Source: Methyloversatilis universalis FAM5 (GTDB lineage Bacteria; Pseudomonadota; Gammaproteobacteria; Burkholderiales; Rhodocyclaceae). From it: 64,000 nt of DNA. Shown here piece after piece: positions 18,062-27,459 of the stretch. Each line of letters opens with the position of its first letter. Position 1 is the stretch's first letter. Position numbers and translations under genes: made by a program. Location of the stretch: positions 1 through 64,000 of the forward strand of contig NZ_AFHG01000048.1 in assembly GCF_000214035.2 (NCBI RefSeq), written 5' to 3'. Below the pieces are notes generated by a model that saw only the letters and a program-made list of their open reading frames with translations, had not been told where the DNA came from and did no database searches.

Positions 18062-18580
18062 TCACTTCACCTCGATCACCGCCTTCATGCCGGCCTCTGC
18101 CAGCGCCCGGGTGGACATGACGTCGTCGAAGCGGCCGATACGCACCGGCAGGAACCACCATTCGACCGCATGGCCGGCCGCGACCTCGATGCGGCGTATC
18201 GGCCCATACACTTCGGCCACCGTCCGTCCGGTGGCATCCAGCGCCACCACCTTGCGGCTGTAGACCGCGTCGGCCAGCGCCTGCGAACCGAAGTAGCAGG
18301 GCTTGCTGCCGCCGTTCATCAGGCGCAGCGCGTACAGCCGGCCGCTTTCCAGCGTCAGCGTGTCCGGCGAGAAGCGTGGCGGCGTGGCGTCGCAGGCCAC
18401 CTGCAGCGTGATGACCAGCGGCTCCTGGCGCGTGAGGTCGCCGGCCGCCTGCGCGGCAGGCAGCGCGAACAGCAGCGCGCACAGGCCGAACAGGCGCTGC
18501 AAGCGGGTTGCGCGCCGGTGAGGTGCGGAAGTCGGGGGTATCCGTGAAGATGCATTCGGCATCAGGTGGCAAGGTTTCAT
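18062..18580 (-). CDS. Secreted cupredoxin-like protein
   Basis: 172 residues. A hydrophobic signal sequence is located at about 28-46 (cleavage near AAQAAG), so it is probably periplasmic. The mature part has the layout of a small cupredoxin-like beta-sandwich: an F-x-P-x-x-L-x-L-x-x-G-x-x-Y-x-L stretch, then KPCYFGSQAL where related proteins have a metal-binding His, and later FLPVRIG. A copper ligand set is not evident, so metal binding is uncertain. It is divergent from a TonB-dependent receptor and may work with it. Two in-frame ATGs (18580 and 18562) are possible starts. Confidence 0.5.
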   Translation of the reverse strand: MKPCHLMPNASSRIPPTSAPHRRATRLQRLFGLCALLFALPAAQAAGDLTRQEPLVITLQVACDATPPRFSPDTLTLESGRLYALRLMNGGSKPCYFGSQALADAVYSRKVVALDATGRTVAEVYGPIRRIEVAAGHAVEWWFLPVRIGRFDDVMSTRALAEAGMKAVIEVK

Positions 18581-18662
18581 CGAAGTTCTCCGGTGGGGCG
18601 GCGGAAGGTACGGGAGTTTTTCCCTGTGATCGGTTGCAGGCGCTCTCTATATTCGGCGCCGC

Positions 18663-18675
18663 GCTAACAATTAGC
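18663..18675. promoter_or_regulatory. Inverted repeat gctaa-caa-ttagc, possible operator
   Basis: A perfect 5-bp inverted repeat with a 3-base centre, 38 bases before the TonB-dependent receptor start, in an AT-rich stretch. It does not match the Fur box well. An operator role is inferred from position and symmetry. Confidence 0.35.
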
Positions 18676-18712
18676 ACACAAATAAAAAACTTCCATCCGA
18701 GGAGATTTCCCC

Positions 18713-20908
18713 ATGTCCAGACTGACCCTGCTGGCCGCCGCCCTGGCGGCCGGCTTCGTGCTGCCGTCCGCAGCCCGTGCCCAGACGGCCGAGGCCGCGC
18801 CCGGCGTGGTGCTCGATGCGGTCGACATCACCAGCAGCATCCTGCCTTCGCGCATGGAGCATGTCCCGGGATCGACCGCGGTCATCGATGAGCAGGCGCT
18901 CGAGGCGCAGCGTCCGTTCACGGTCAAGGAGGCGCTGCGCAGCGTGCCGGGCGTGCACACGGTGGATGAGGACAGCTTCGGGCTCGGTCTGAACATCGGC
19001 ATCCGCGGTCTGGATCCGCGCCGCACTTCGCGCACGCTGCTGCTCGAGGACGGCATGCCGCTGTTCCTCGCGCCGTACGGCGATCCGTCCGCCCATTACT
19101 CGACGCCGCTGGACCGCGTGCAGCGCATCGAAGTGGTGAAAGGATCCGGCCAGGTGCTGTACGGCCCGCAGACCGTGGGCGGCATGATCAATTTCGTTAC
19201 CCGGCCGGTGCCGAAAAAGGGCGTCGAAGGCAGCGTCAGCGCCACCGTGGGCAACAACGACTTCCGCGGCTGGCATGCGAATGTCGGTGCCGGTGGCGAG
19301 CGTGGCGGCGTCATGCTGGACCTGCTGCAGAAGAGCGGAGACGGCGTACGCCGCGGCCACGATTTCGACGTGCGCGAAGCCACCCTGAAGGGCCAGCTGA
19401 ACATCAACCCGCAGCACACCCTGCTGGGCAAGGTGGGCTACTACGAAGAGGATTCGCACATCACCGAAACCGGCCTCGGTGCGGTGGAGTACGCAGAAGA
19501 CCGGCTGCAGGCACCGACCGCGCGTCAGGACCGTTTCGAGCACACGCGCAAGAGCGTTCAGCTGCAGCACATCTTCCAGATCAATGACGACGTGAAGCTG
19601 GCGACCCAGGCCTACTACGTCGATGCGCAGCGTGCGTCCTTCCGGCAGATCAACGAGCCGGGCACGCTGGGCGGCCGGTCGGAAATGGACCGCTGCCCGG
19701 GCGTCGTCGCCACCGAGGCCAACTCGCGCAACTGCGGCGGCCGCTGGCGCCCGCGCGACTACACCTACTGGGGCATCGAGCCGCGCCTCGACTTCAGGCA
19801 CGACGCGTTCGGCGTGCCCAGCGATGCGGTGATCGGCTTCCGCTACCACGAGGAAGACATCATGCGTAACCAGTTCCGGGGCGCCGATCCGCGCTTCCAG
19901 AGCCTGAGCTATGCGCAGAGCTTCCAGAACGTGAATGGCGGTACCGGCCACCGCGAACAGATCGACATCCAGGTCGAGGCGAAGTCCTACTACGCGCAGA
20001 ACACCTTCTACGTCGGCGACTGGTCGCTCACGCCCGGTGTGCGCTACGAGGACATCCGCATCAAGACCGATGTGATGCGTGCCGAAGGCCAGCCGCAGAA
20101 CAATCCGGAATCCAATCTCACCAACAATCAGTCCAAGCTGCTGCCGGGCTTTGGTGTCGCCTGGAACGGCCTTGCCGGCACCACCGTCTTCGCCGGCGTG
20201 CACAAGGGCTTCGCGCCGCCGCGGCCCGACCGTGACATCGATGCGCCGGGCGGCGCCAACACCGCGGTGGTGAGCAAGACCCGGCCCGAGCAGAGCACCA
20301 ACTGGGAACTGGGCGTGCGCTCGCGCTACTTCACCGGCGTCGGCATCGAAGCGACGCTGTTCCAGACCGATTTCGACGACATCGTGATCCAGGACAACGG
20401 CCGCTTCTTCAACGGTGGAGAGTCGAAACAGGCGGGGCTGGAACTGGGCGGGCGCGTGGACTTCGGCCGCATTTTCAGGACTGCGCACAACGTGTACCTG
20501 AGCGCGGCCTACACCCACCTGTTTACTGCCAAATTCAAGAAGGACGTGGCGTCCGAGGGCATCGTCGCCGGCAACCGGCTGCCGTACGCGCCGAAGCATC
20601 TGCTGTCGGCCGCCATCGGCTATCAGCACCCGGTCGGCTTCGACGCGCGTATCGGCGCCGATCACGTCAGCGAACAGTATGTCGACGGCGCCAACACCAC
20701 GGTGGAAAACCTGGAAGGCACCGAAGGCACCATCCCGTCCTACACGCTGTTCAACGCTTCGGTGAACTTCCGGCCGACCGGCTCGAAAACCAGCTACTTC
20801 CTGAGTGCCTACAACCTGACCGACCGCGAATATCTGGTCAGCCGGGTCGATGGCAAGTTCGCCGGCCGCGAACGGCAGGTGTTCGCCGGCATCCGTTACA
20901 GCTTCTGA
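18713..20908 (+). CDS. TonB-dependent outer-membrane receptor, FecA-like
   Basis: 731 residues. A signal peptide (about 1-23, cleavage near ARA-QT) precedes a plug domain with VKEALRSVPGVHT, IGIRGLDPRRTSRTLLLEDGMPL, APYGDPSAHY and the plug end VVKGSGQVLYGPQTVGGMINFVTR. This wording resembles FecA-type iron-siderophore receptors. A 22-strand barrel follows, ending in an aromatic residue (GIRYSF). A TonB box could be VDITSS near the mature N-terminus. No fecI/fecR pair or N-terminal signalling extension is present, so it is not a transducer. The substrate is unknown; iron chelates are the usual guess and copper is possible given the neighbour. A GGAG ribosome-binding site lies about 10 bases before the ATG. 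Confidence 0.87.
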   Translation: MSRLTLLAAALAAGFVLPSAARAQTAEAAPGVVLDAVDITSSILPSRMEHVPGSTAVIDEQALEAQRPFTVKEALRSVPGVHTVDEDSFGLGLNIGIRGLDPRRTSRTLLLEDGMPLFLAPYGDPSAHYSTPLDRVQRIEVVKGSGQVLYGPQTVGGMINFVTRPVPKKGVEGSVSATVGNNDFRGWHANVGAGGERGGVMLDLLQKSGDGVRRGHDFDVREATLKGQLNINPQHTLLGKVGYYEEDSHITETGLGAVEYAEDRLQAPTARQDRFEHTRKSVQLQHIFQINDDVKLATQAYYVDAQRASFRQINEPGTLGGRSEMDRCPGVVATEANSRNCGGRWRPRDYTYWGIEPRLDFRHDAFGVPSDAVIGFRYHEEDIMRNQFRGADPRFQSLSYAQSFQNVNGGTGHREQIDIQVEAKSYYAQNTFYVGDWSLTPGVRYEDIRIKTDVMRAEGQPQNNPESNLTNNQSKLLPGFGVAWNGLAGTTVFAGVHKGFAPPRPDRDIDAPGGANTAVVSKTRPEQSTNWELGVRSRYFTGVGIEATLFQTDFDDIVIQDNGRFFNGGESKQAGLELGGRVDFGRIFRTAHNVYLSAAYTHLFTAKFKKDVASEGIVAGNRLPYAPKHLLSAAIGYQHPVGFDARIGADHVSEQYVDGANTTVENLEGTEGTIPSYTLFNASVNFRPTGSKTSYFLSAYNLTDREYLVSRVDGKFAGRERQVFAGIRYSF

Positions 20909-20935
20909 TCGCGCACGTTCCTCTCGTGCGATTTC

Positions 20936-20965
20936 GGGCCGCCCTTCGGGGCGGCCCATTTTTCT
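20936..20965 (+). terminator. Rho-independent terminator after the TonB receptor
   Basis: An 8-bp GC stem (20936-20943 with 20950-20957) and 6-nt loop are followed by atttttctt. It separates the receptor gene from thiS. Confidence 0.88.
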
Positions 20966-21015
20966 TCCGGTCTGCGGTCTGACAGGGTGGGCGCTTCGCT
21001 GTAGACTTTCGCCCC

Positions 21016-21237
21016 ATGACTCCCCCGAATGCATCCATCACCGTCACGGTGAATGGCGAGCCGCGCGCGCTGGACGCCGGCATCACGGTCGGTGCGCTGC
21101 TGCAGTCCCTCGATCTGGCCGGCAAACGGCTGGCGGTCGAGCGCAATGGCGAAATCGTGCCGCGTGCCACACATCCTCACGCCGTGCTGGTCGAGGGCGA
21201 CCGCATCGAAATCGTCGTCGCTGTCGGCGGCGGCTGA
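21016..21237 (+). CDS. thiS: Sulfur-carrier protein ThiS
   Basis: 73 residues with a ubiquitin-like fold pattern and the diagnostic C-terminal Gly-Gly (VAVGGG) that is thiocarboxylated to donate sulfur for the thiazole of thiamine. The start ITVTVNGEPRAL and the DRIEIVVAV end fit ThiS. It is followed after 15 bases by thiG, its partner. No TPP riboswitch is seen in the short upstream gap. Confidence 0.95.
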   Translation: MTPPNASITVTVNGEPRALDAGITVGALLQSLDLAGKRLAVERNGEIVPRATHPHAVLVEGDRIEIVVAVGGG

Positions 21238-21252
21238 AACCGGACCATTCCC

Positions 21253-22041
21253 ATGAGCAAGGACATACTGAAGATCGGCGCGCGCGAGTTCTCGTCGCGG
21301 CTGCTGGTCGGCACCGGCAAGTACCGCGACTTCGACGAAACGCGCGAAGCGGTCGAAGCCTCCGGCGCCGAAATCATCACCGTCGCCATCCGCCGCACCA
21401 ATATCGGTCAGGAGCCGGGCCAGCCCAGCCTGCTCGACGTGCTGCCGCCGGACCGCTACACGCTGCTGCCCAATACCGCCGGCTGCTATACCGCCGACGA
21501 CGCGGTGCGCACGCTGCGGCTGGCGCGCGAACTGCTCGACGGCCACAACCTGGTGAAGCTGGAAGTGCTCGGTGACGCCGACACGCTGTTCCCGGACATG
21601 ACGCAGACGCTGGCCGCGGCCGAAACCCTGGTCAAGGACGGCTTCGACGTGATGGTCTACTGCTCGGACGATCCCATCATGGCCAAGCGGCTGGAAGAGG
21701 TGGGCTGCGTCGCGGTGATGCCGCTGGCCAGCCTGATCGGCTCCGGCATGGGCATCCTGAATCCGTGGAATCTGCGGCTCATCATCGACAACGCCAGGGT
21801 CCCGGTCATCGTCGATGCCGGCGTCGGCACCGCGTCGGACGCGGCGATCGCGATGGAGCTGGGCTGCGACGGCGTGCTGATGAATACCGCCATCGCCAGG
21901 GCGCAGAACCCGGTGCTGATGGCCAGCGCGATGAAGAAGGGCGTCGAGGCCGGCCGCGAAGCCTTCCTCGCCGGCCGCATGCCGCGCAAGCTCTACAGCG
22001 GCGCGCCCAGCTCGCCGACCAGCGGCCTGATCACCGGCTGA
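21253..22041 (+). CDS. thiG: Thiazole synthase ThiG
   Basis: 262 residues, the usual size. ThiG forms the thiazole phosphate of thiamine from DXP, dehydroglycine/glycine imine and ThiS thiocarboxylate. Visible are the [13 protein letters not shown]-terminus, the Schiff-base lysine region VKLEVLGD, the phosphate-binding [11 protein letters not shown] and the [20 protein letters not shown] barrel strands. It is in one run with thiS upstream and trmB downstream. Confidence 0.97.
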   Translation: MSKDILKIGAREFSSRLLVGTGKYRDFDETREAVEASGAEIITVAIRRTNIGQEPGQPSLLDVLPPDRYTLLPNTAGCYTADDAVRTLRLARELLDGHNLVKLEVLGDADTLFPDMTQTLAAAETLVKDGFDVMVYCSDDPIMAKRLEEVGCVAVMPLASLIGSGMGILNPWNLRLIIDNARVPVIVDAGVGTASDAAIAMELGCDGVLMNTAIARAQNPVLMASAMKKGVEAGREAFLAGRMPRKLYSGAPSSPTSGLITG

Positions 22042-22088
22042 ACCCACTTCGCGCGGCGCCCGATGCGTCGCGCAGCAGGATTTTTCGC

Positions 22089-22808
22089 ATGAACGACGAC
22101 AACACGCCGGACAACTCGGAAGGCGCCGATGACGCGCGCCCCCAGCGCCACATCCGCAGCTATGTGCTGCGCCAGGGCCGCATGTCGCCGGGCCAGATCC
22201 GCAACATCGAAGAAGGCATGCCGCGCTGGGGCATCGAATACGCGCCGCAAGCCATCGATTACGCGGCCACCTTTGGCCGCCGCGCACCGGTGGTGCTGGA
22301 AATCGGCTTCGGCATGGGTTTCACCACCGCCGAAATCGCCACCGCGCGGCCGGACACCGACTTCATTGGCATCGAGGTGCATGGGCCGGGCGTCGGCAAC
22401 ATGTTCAAGCTGATCGCCGAACAGCAGCTCGCCAACATCCGCGTCATCCAGCACGACGCGGTCGAGGTGCTGCGCGACATGATTCCCGATGGCTCGCTGG
22501 CCGGCGTGCATGTGTATTTCCCCGATCCGTGGCCGAAGAAGCGTCACCTGAAGCGCCGGCTGATCCAGGCCCCGCTGGTCGCCCAGCTCGCCGCCAAGCT
22601 CGCGCCCGGCGGCTATCTGCACTGCGCGACCGACATCGAGGATTACGGCCAGCAGATGCTGGACGTGCTGTCGGCCGAGCCACTGCTGGAAAACACCGTC
22701 GACGGTTTCGCACCGCGTCCGGACTACCGCCCGCTGACCAAGTTCGAAGCACGCGGCCTCAGGCTGGGCCACGGCGTGTGGGACGTGATATTCCGGCGCA
22801 AGGGCTGA
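22089..22808 (+). CDS. trmB: tRNA (guanine-N7-)-methyltransferase TrmB
   Basis: 239 residues. TrmB methylates G46 in the variable loop of tRNAs using SAM. Motifs are VLEIGFGMG (SAM-binding), [11 protein letters not shown], the TrmB signature [16 protein letters not shown], and the C-terminal [14 protein letters not shown]. The ATG at 22089 is chosen because the upstream frame runs into thiG. A thiG-trmB neighbourhood is common in betaproteobacteria. Confidence 0.96.
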   Translation: MNDDNTPDNSEGADDARPQRHIRSYVLRQGRMSPGQIRNIEEGMPRWGIEYAPQAIDYAATFGRRAPVVLEIGFGMGFTTAEIATARPDTDFIGIEVHGPGVGNMFKLIAEQQLANIRVIQHDAVEVLRDMIPDGSLAGVHVYFPDPWPKKRHLKRRLIQAPLVAQLAAKLAPGGYLHCATDIEDYGQQMLDVLSAEPLLENTVDGFAPRPDYRPLTKFEARGLRLGHGVWDVIFRRKG

Positions 22809-22850
22809 AGCGTCTTCTGCGGCGGGCGGTGCGTCCGCCCTCAGGCATCC

Positions 22851-24080
22851 TCAGTCGAGAAAGCGCTGCAGCAGTTCGTTCAGGAAACGGCGTCCCTGCA
22901 GTGTCGGTTTCACCCGGCCGCTGTCCAGTTCCAGCAGACCGGCTTCGCGCGCTTCGAGCAGGCGCGGCATCAGCCGGTCCAGCGTGAGGCCGGTGTGGCG
23001 GGCGAACAGGTCGATGTGGAAGCCATCGTTCAGCCGCGCTGCATTCATCATGAATTCGAAGGGCAGTTCGTCGACGCCGACCGCGCGCATGTCCTGCACG
23101 AAGTCGCCGCGCGCCGCGCCTTCGAGATAGGCGTTCGGGTGCTTGTGCCGCATGTCGCGGCGGACGCGGTCGTGGAAGCTCAGCTTGCCGTGCGCGCCGG
23201 CGCCGATGCCGAGGTAGTCGCCGAACTGCCAGTAATTCATGTTGTGCAGGCACTGCTGGCCCGGCTTTGCGAAGGCCGAGGTTTCGTAGTGCACGAAGCC
23301 GGCGCCGGCGAGGCGTGCCTCGATCGCCTCCTGCATGTCGGCCGACACGTCATCGTCCGGCAGTTCGGGCGGCTGCGCGGCGAAGGGCGTGTTCGGCTCC
23401 AGCGTCAGGTGGTAGCAGGAAAGATGGCTCACGCCGGTGGCGATCGCGGTGTCGAGGTCGGTCAGCGCCTCGGCCAGCGTCTGCTGAGGCAGCGCGTACA
23501 TCAGGTCGATGTTCACCCGCTCGAAGGTGCGCAGCGCGAGTTCGATCGCGCGCCGCGCCTCGCGGGTGTCGTGGATGCGGCCGAGCGCGGCGAGCTGGCG
23601 GTCGTCGAAGCTCTGCACGCCGATCGACAGCCGGTTCACGCCGGCGTCGCGGAAGCCCTTGAAGCGGTCGGCTTCGACCGTACCCGGATTCGCCTCCAGC
23701 GTGATTTCGGCTTCCGGCGACAGATTCACGCGCGCGCGCACCGCGGTGAGCAGTCGGTCGAGCGCCTCCGGCGTCATCAGGCTGGGCGTGCCGCCGCCGA
23801 AAAAGATCGTCTGTACCCGGCGGCCCCAGATGTCGGGCAGCGAAGATTCCAGATCGGCGATCAGCGCATCAATGTAGGCCGCTTCGGGAATGCCGTCGCG
23901 CACCGTGTGCGAGTTGAAGTCGCAGTACGGACACTTGCGCACGCACCAGGGGAAGTGGATGTACAGAGACAGCGGCGGCGATACGGTGAAGGCCGGCGCT
24001 TCCGAGGAGGCGGCTGATGGCGCGCCCGCCGCCACCGGCTGCGCGGCGCGCGCCGGCTTCAGCGGGATGACGCGACTCAT
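22851..24080 (-). CDS. hemW: Radical SAM haem chaperone HemW
   Basis: 409 residues. The radical SAM cluster motif C-x3-C-x2-C is CVRKCPYC (Cys46, 50, 53). FFGGGTPSLM, LEANPGT and RLSIGVQSFD follow, and the HNMNYW motif marks HemW rather than HemN. HemW proteins bind haem and are implicated in its delivery to membrane enzymes. The N-terminal 35 residues are a low-complexity extension. The ATG overlaps the rdgB stop by 4 bases (ATGA), so rph-rdgB-hemW look like one transcript. Confidence 0.95.
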   Translation of the reverse strand: MSRVIPLKPARAAQPVAAGAPSAASSEAPAFTVSPPLSLYIHFPWCVRKCPYCDFNSHTVRDGIPEAAYIDALIADLESSLPDIWGRRVQTIFFGGGTPSLMTPEALDRLLTAVRARVNLSPEAEITLEANPGTVEADRFKGFRDAGVNRLSIGVQSFDDRQLAALGRIHDTREARRAIELALRTFERVNIDLMYALPQQTLAEALTDLDTAIATGVSHLSCYHLTLEPNTPFAAQPPELPDDDVSADMQEAIEARLAGAGFVHYETSAFAKPGQQCLHNMNYWQFGDYLGIGAGAHGKLSFHDRVRRDMRHKHPNAYLEGAARGDFVQDMRAVGVDELPFEFMMNAARLNDGFHIDLFARHTGLTLDRLMPRLLEAREAGLLELDSGRVKPTLQGRRFLNELLQRFLD

Positions 24081-24673
24081 GACGGGGTCTTGAGCCGGTC
24101 GAGCAGGTGGCGCATCGCCGCCGCGCGGTGCGACAGCGTGTTCTTCAGTTCCGGCGCCAGTTCGGCCGCGGTCTGTTCGAGCGAAGGTACGAAGAAGTGC
24201 GGGTCGTAACCGAAGCCGCCCTCACCGCGCGCCTGCGCGATGATTTCGCCATGCCATTCGCCGTCGGCGATCAGCGGCTGCGGGTCGTCGGCCGACCGTA
24301 CCAGCACGATGACCGAGTAGAAGTGGGCGCGGCGGTCATCCACGCCGTGCAGGTCGGCGATCAGCTTGGCGTTATTGGCGAGGTCGGATTTCGGTTCTCC
24401 GGCGTAGCGCGCAGACAGCACGCCCGGCTTGCCGCCGAGCGCGCTCACGCACAGGCCGGAATCGTCGGCCAGCGCCGGCAGCCCGGTCTCGCGTGCGGCG
24501 TGCCGTGCCTTGGCCAGCGCGTTCTCGACGAAGGTGGGGTGCGGTTCTTCCGCCTCGCTGACACCGAGCGAGCCCTGGGTCACCACTTCGATGCCCAGCG
24601 GCGCCAGCATGGCCGACAGTTCGCGCAGCTTGCCGGCGTTGTTGCTTGCGAGTACCAGGCGTTCGATGGTCAT
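24077..24673 (-). CDS. rdgB: XTP/dITP pyrophosphatase RdgB/HAM1
   Basis: 198 residues. The family hydrolyses dITP, dXTP and ITP to monophosphates to keep them out of DNA. Signatures are ASNNAGKLREL (about 9-19), the catalytic LADDSGLCV, the GGFGYDPHFFVP loop and NTLSHRAAAM near the end. The ATG at 24673 follows the rph stop by 5 bases, supporting co-transcription. Confidence 0.96.
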   Translation of the reverse strand: MTIERLVLASNNAGKLRELSAMLAPLGIEVVTQGSLGVSEAEEPHPTFVENALAKARHAARETGLPALADDSGLCVSALGGKPGVLSARYAGEPKSDLANNAKLIADLHGVDDRRAHFYSVIVLVRSADDPQPLIADGEWHGEIIAQARGEGGFGYDPHFFVPSLEQTAAELAPELKNTLSHRAAAMRHLLDRLKTPS

Positions 24674-24678
24674 GAGGG

Positions 24679-25398
24679 TCAGAGCTCCAGGGCGCGGCGC
24701 TGGGCGGCGATCAGGCCGTTGATGCCGCTTTCGGCCAGATCCATCAGCGCATTCAGTTCGCTGCGGGTGAAGGGCACGCCTTCGGCCGTGCCCTGCACCT
24801 CGCACAGGCCGCCGGACGCTGTCATCACCACATTCATGTCGGTGTCGCAGTTCGAATCTTCATCGTAGTCGAGATCGAGTACCGGACGGCCTTCATGGAT
24901 ACCGACCGACACCGCGGCCACGAGTTCGCGCAGCGGGTTGGCCGGCAGCAGCCCTTTCTTCACCAGACCGGTTAGTGCGTCATGCAGCGCGACGCAGGCG
25001 CCGGTGATGGACGCGCAGCGTGTGCCGCCGTCGGCCTGCAGCACGTCGCAGTCCAGCGTGATCTGGCGCTCGCCGAGTGCGGCGAGGTCGGTGACCGAGC
25101 GCAGGCTGCGGCCGATCAGGCGCTGGATTTCCTGGGTGCGGCCACTCTGCTTGCCCTTGGCCGCCTCGCGTGCGCTGCGGGTGTGGGTGGAGCGCGGCAG
25201 CATGCCGTATTCGGCGGTCACCCAGCCCTGACCCTTGCCACGCAGAAAGGGCGGTACGCTTTCTTCCACGCTGGCGGTGCACAGTACGCGGGTGTTGCCC
25301 ACCTCGATCAGCACCGATCCTTCGGCGTGGCAGGTGAAATTGCGGGTGATGCGCAGGTCGCGCGCCTGGTCGGGCCGGCGGCCGCTGGGTCGTGTCAC
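24679..25398 (-). CDS. rph: Ribonuclease PH
   Basis: 239 residues, full length, unlike the truncated E. coli K-12 gene. RNase PH trims tRNA 3' ends by phosphorolysis. Motifs include RPSGRRPDQ at the N-terminus, [44 protein letters not shown] and the [15 protein letters not shown] segment. It begins 1 base after the PP2C gene stop on the same strand. Confidence 0.97.
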   Translation of the reverse strand: MTRPSGRRPDQARDLRITRNFTCHAEGSVLIEVGNTRVLCTASVEESVPPFLRGKGQGWVTAEYGMLPRSTHTRSAREAAKGKQSGRTQEIQRLIGRSLRSVTDLAALGERQITLDCDVLQADGGTRCASITGACVALHDALTGLVKKGLLPANPLRELVAAVSVGIHEGRPVLDLDYDEDSNCDTDMNVVMTASGGLCEVQGTAEGVPFTRSELNALMDLAESGINGLIAAQRRALEL

Positions 25399-25399
25399 G

Positions 25400-26323
25400 T
25401 CATTGTCCCTTCGAGTATTTGTTGATCGCGGAATTGATTTCCGCGATCGCGGATTCGATCGCCGATTCGTCCCACTCTTCGCGCATCGATGCCCGGTCGC
25501 CGAAGCTTTCGATCACCGTGGTGTGGCGGTCGAGCGGCAGCGTCTTGGTGGTGACCGCGCCGCGCGGCTCGTCGGCGTCGGCGTAGCTGTCGTGCCAGTT
25601 CAGGGCCACCGTGGTCAGGTTGTCGGCGGTTTCGCCACCGGCGGCTTCGGCCAGATCCATCAGACGCGGGACCGCGGTCATCACGTCCGGATTGTCGAAA
25701 GCCTTCAGCAGCGCCTCGTTGCCCAGCGGGCCCCATACGCCGTCGCTGCACAGCAGTACGGTGTCGCCGGCCAGCAGCGGCGTCTTGCGCGAGTATTCGA
25801 TCTGCGGCGCGATCGGGCCGCCGAGACAGCTGTAGATGCGGTTGCGGTGCGGGTGGGTGGCGGCGCCGTCCTCGTCCAGCAGACCGCGATCGATCATGCG
25901 CTGCACGCGCGAGTGGTCGCGCGTCTGCGTCATCACGTGGCCGGCGCGCAGCACGTACAGCCGCGAATCGCCGGCGTGCGCCCAGTAGGCGACTGAATCC
26001 TGGATCACGCAGGCGACACAGGTGGTGCGCGGGCCGTCTTCGAGATCACGCTCGTCGGCGTAGTCGAGGATGGCGCAGTGCGCGTTGGTGAGCCCGCGAG
26101 ACAGGAACAGGAAGGGGTCGTTCAGCCGCGGCTTGGCTTCGCGCTGGAAGGATTCGACCAGGTACTGCACCGCGATCTGCGCCGCCACCTCGCCCTGGAA
26201 ATGTCCGCCCATGCCGTCGGCGACCACCAGCAGCAGCGCATCGCGCGAATACGAGTAGGCCATGCGGTCCTGGTTGGACTTGCGCTTGCCGACCCGGCTG
26301 TCCTGAAAGATGGTGAATCTCAT
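25400..26323 (-). CDS. PP2C-type serine/threonine phosphatase
   Basis: 307 residues. Metal-binding motifs of the PPM/PP2C family are present: SNQDR (about 16-20), [12 protein letters not shown] (Asp36-Gly37), CSDGVWGPL and ADNLTTVAL. The last 60 residues are a non-catalytic tail with acidic character. It removes phosphate from Ser/Thr. Its ATG overlaps the stop codon of the kinase gene by 4 bases, so the two are translated together and probably act on the same targets. There is no forkhead-associated domain nearby to indicate type VI secretion control. Confidence 0.92.
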   Translation of the reverse strand: MRFTIFQDSRVGKRKSNQDRMAYSYSRDALLLVVADGMGGHFQGEVAAQIAVQYLVESFQREAKPRLNDPFLFLSRGLTNAHCAILDYADERDLEDGPRTTCVACVIQDSVAYWAHAGDSRLYVLRAGHVMTQTRDHSRVQRMIDRGLLDEDGAATHPHRNRIYSCLGGPIAPQIEYSRKTPLLAGDTVLLCSDGVWGPLGNEALLKAFDNPDVMTAVPRLMDLAEAAGGETADNLTTVALNWHDSYADADEPRGAVTTKTLPLDRHTTVIESFGDRASMREEWDESAIESAIAEINSAINKYSKGQ

Positions 26324-27312
26324 TTGCTCATCCAGGTGCTGAAGCGGCTGAACTGCGCGCGCACGCGGTCGAGCCAGTGGTCGGCATTGCGGTGTGACGC
26401 GGCGGCCGCCTGAGCCACCAGGGCCTCTTCATGTTCGCGGTCCCAGGTGGCGAGCGCCTTCTGCAGGGCGAACACGCTCTGCGGCCGCTTCAGGTGATTG
26501 AGCTGCATGCACAGGTCTATGGTTTCGAGCAGCTGTTTCGAGTACTGGCCTATCCAGCGCTCGGAGGCGAGGATGACCGTGTCGTTCTCCATCCGCTGGT
26601 CGGCCGCCTGCGGCGGTCCGCCGGAGAGGCAGGCATACATGCTGGCGCCGATGCTGTAGATGTCGCTCCACGGCCCGAGCAGGTCGCGGTTGCGGTAGTG
26701 CTCCGGCGCGGCGAAGCCCGGCGTGTACATCGGCTTCAGCATCGGCGTATCGACCATCAGCGTGTTGCGTGCGGCGCCGAAATCGATCAGCACCGGCGAG
26801 CCGTTGTTGCGCAGGTAGATGTTGGACGGCTTGATGTCGAGGTGCAGCAGCTTGTGCGCGTGCACCTCGCGCAGACCGTTGAGCAGGCGGGTGAACACGT
26901 AACGGATGAAGCTTTCGCGTATCTCGCCGCGCCGGCGCGTGATGTAGTCCTGCAGCGTGCGGCCGCGCTCGTAGCGCATGACCATGTAGACCGTGTCGTT
27001 GGCGCGGAAGAAGTTCAGCACGCGCACCACGTTCGGATGGTTCAGCCCGGCCAGCGTGCGGCCTTCCTCGAAGAAGCACTTCATGCCGTAGCGGAAGGCC
27101 GGCAGGAACTCCTCGGGAATGTTCGGCTTGATATGCCCCTCTTCCCGCAGCGCCAGCGCATTGGGCAGGTATTCCTTGATCGCGACCGGCGTGTTGTCGC
27201 GGTCGTACGCCAGATAGACGATGGAAAACCCGCCCAGGCTCAGTTGGCTGTGGATGCGGTAATGATCGAGTTCAAAGCCCGGCGGCAGGGCGCAATTGAC
27301 TTGTGGGGGCAT
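26320..27312 (-). CDS. Serine/threonine protein kinase, soluble
   Basis: 330 residues. Kinase subdomains: a Gly-loop variant SLGGFSIVY (about 25-33), VAIKEY (Lys46), catalytic HLDIKPSN (Asp159) and DFG (about 177-179), APE-like AAPEHYR and the LGPWSDIYSIGASMY segment. There is no membrane helix or extracellular sensor after the kinase domain, so it is cytoplasmic. The phosphatase gene overlaps its end. The catalytic loop is HLD rather than HRD, as in some bacterial kinases that lack the activation-loop Arg switch. The ATG at 27312 follows a low-complexity upstream extension that I excluded. Confidence 0.9.
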   Translation of the reverse strand: MPPQVNCALPPGFELDHYRIHSQLSLGGFSIVYLAYDRDNTPVAIKEYLPNALALREEGHIKPNIPEEFLPAFRYGMKCFFEEGRTLAGLNHPNVVRVLNFFRANDTVYMVMRYERGRTLQDYITRRRGEIRESFIRYVFTRLLNGLREVHAHKLLHLDIKPSNIYLRNNGSPVLIDFGAARNTLMVDTPMLKPMYTPGFAAPEHYRNRDLLGPWSDIYSIGASMYACLSGGPPQAADQRMENDTVILASERWIGQYSKQLLETIDLCMQLNHLKRPQSVFALQKALATWDREHEEALVAQAAAASHRNADHWLDRVRAQFSRFSTWMSK

Positions 27313-27459
27313 TCTGCGGGCCGCTATGATCCTTGTTTCGGCGCGATTCTGGGCGTTCGCCCACGGGCTGTAAAGCGGGCCTCCCCGCGCTTCCCGGCAC
27401 CGGCAAGGCGTTCCGGGGAGCATTCCGGGCGGAACGATTCATCGACAGGGGACATACGG

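Noticed and set aside
20966-21015. TPP riboswitch before thiS
   Set aside because: The gap is too short and lacks the conserved CUGAGA and ACCUGA segments.
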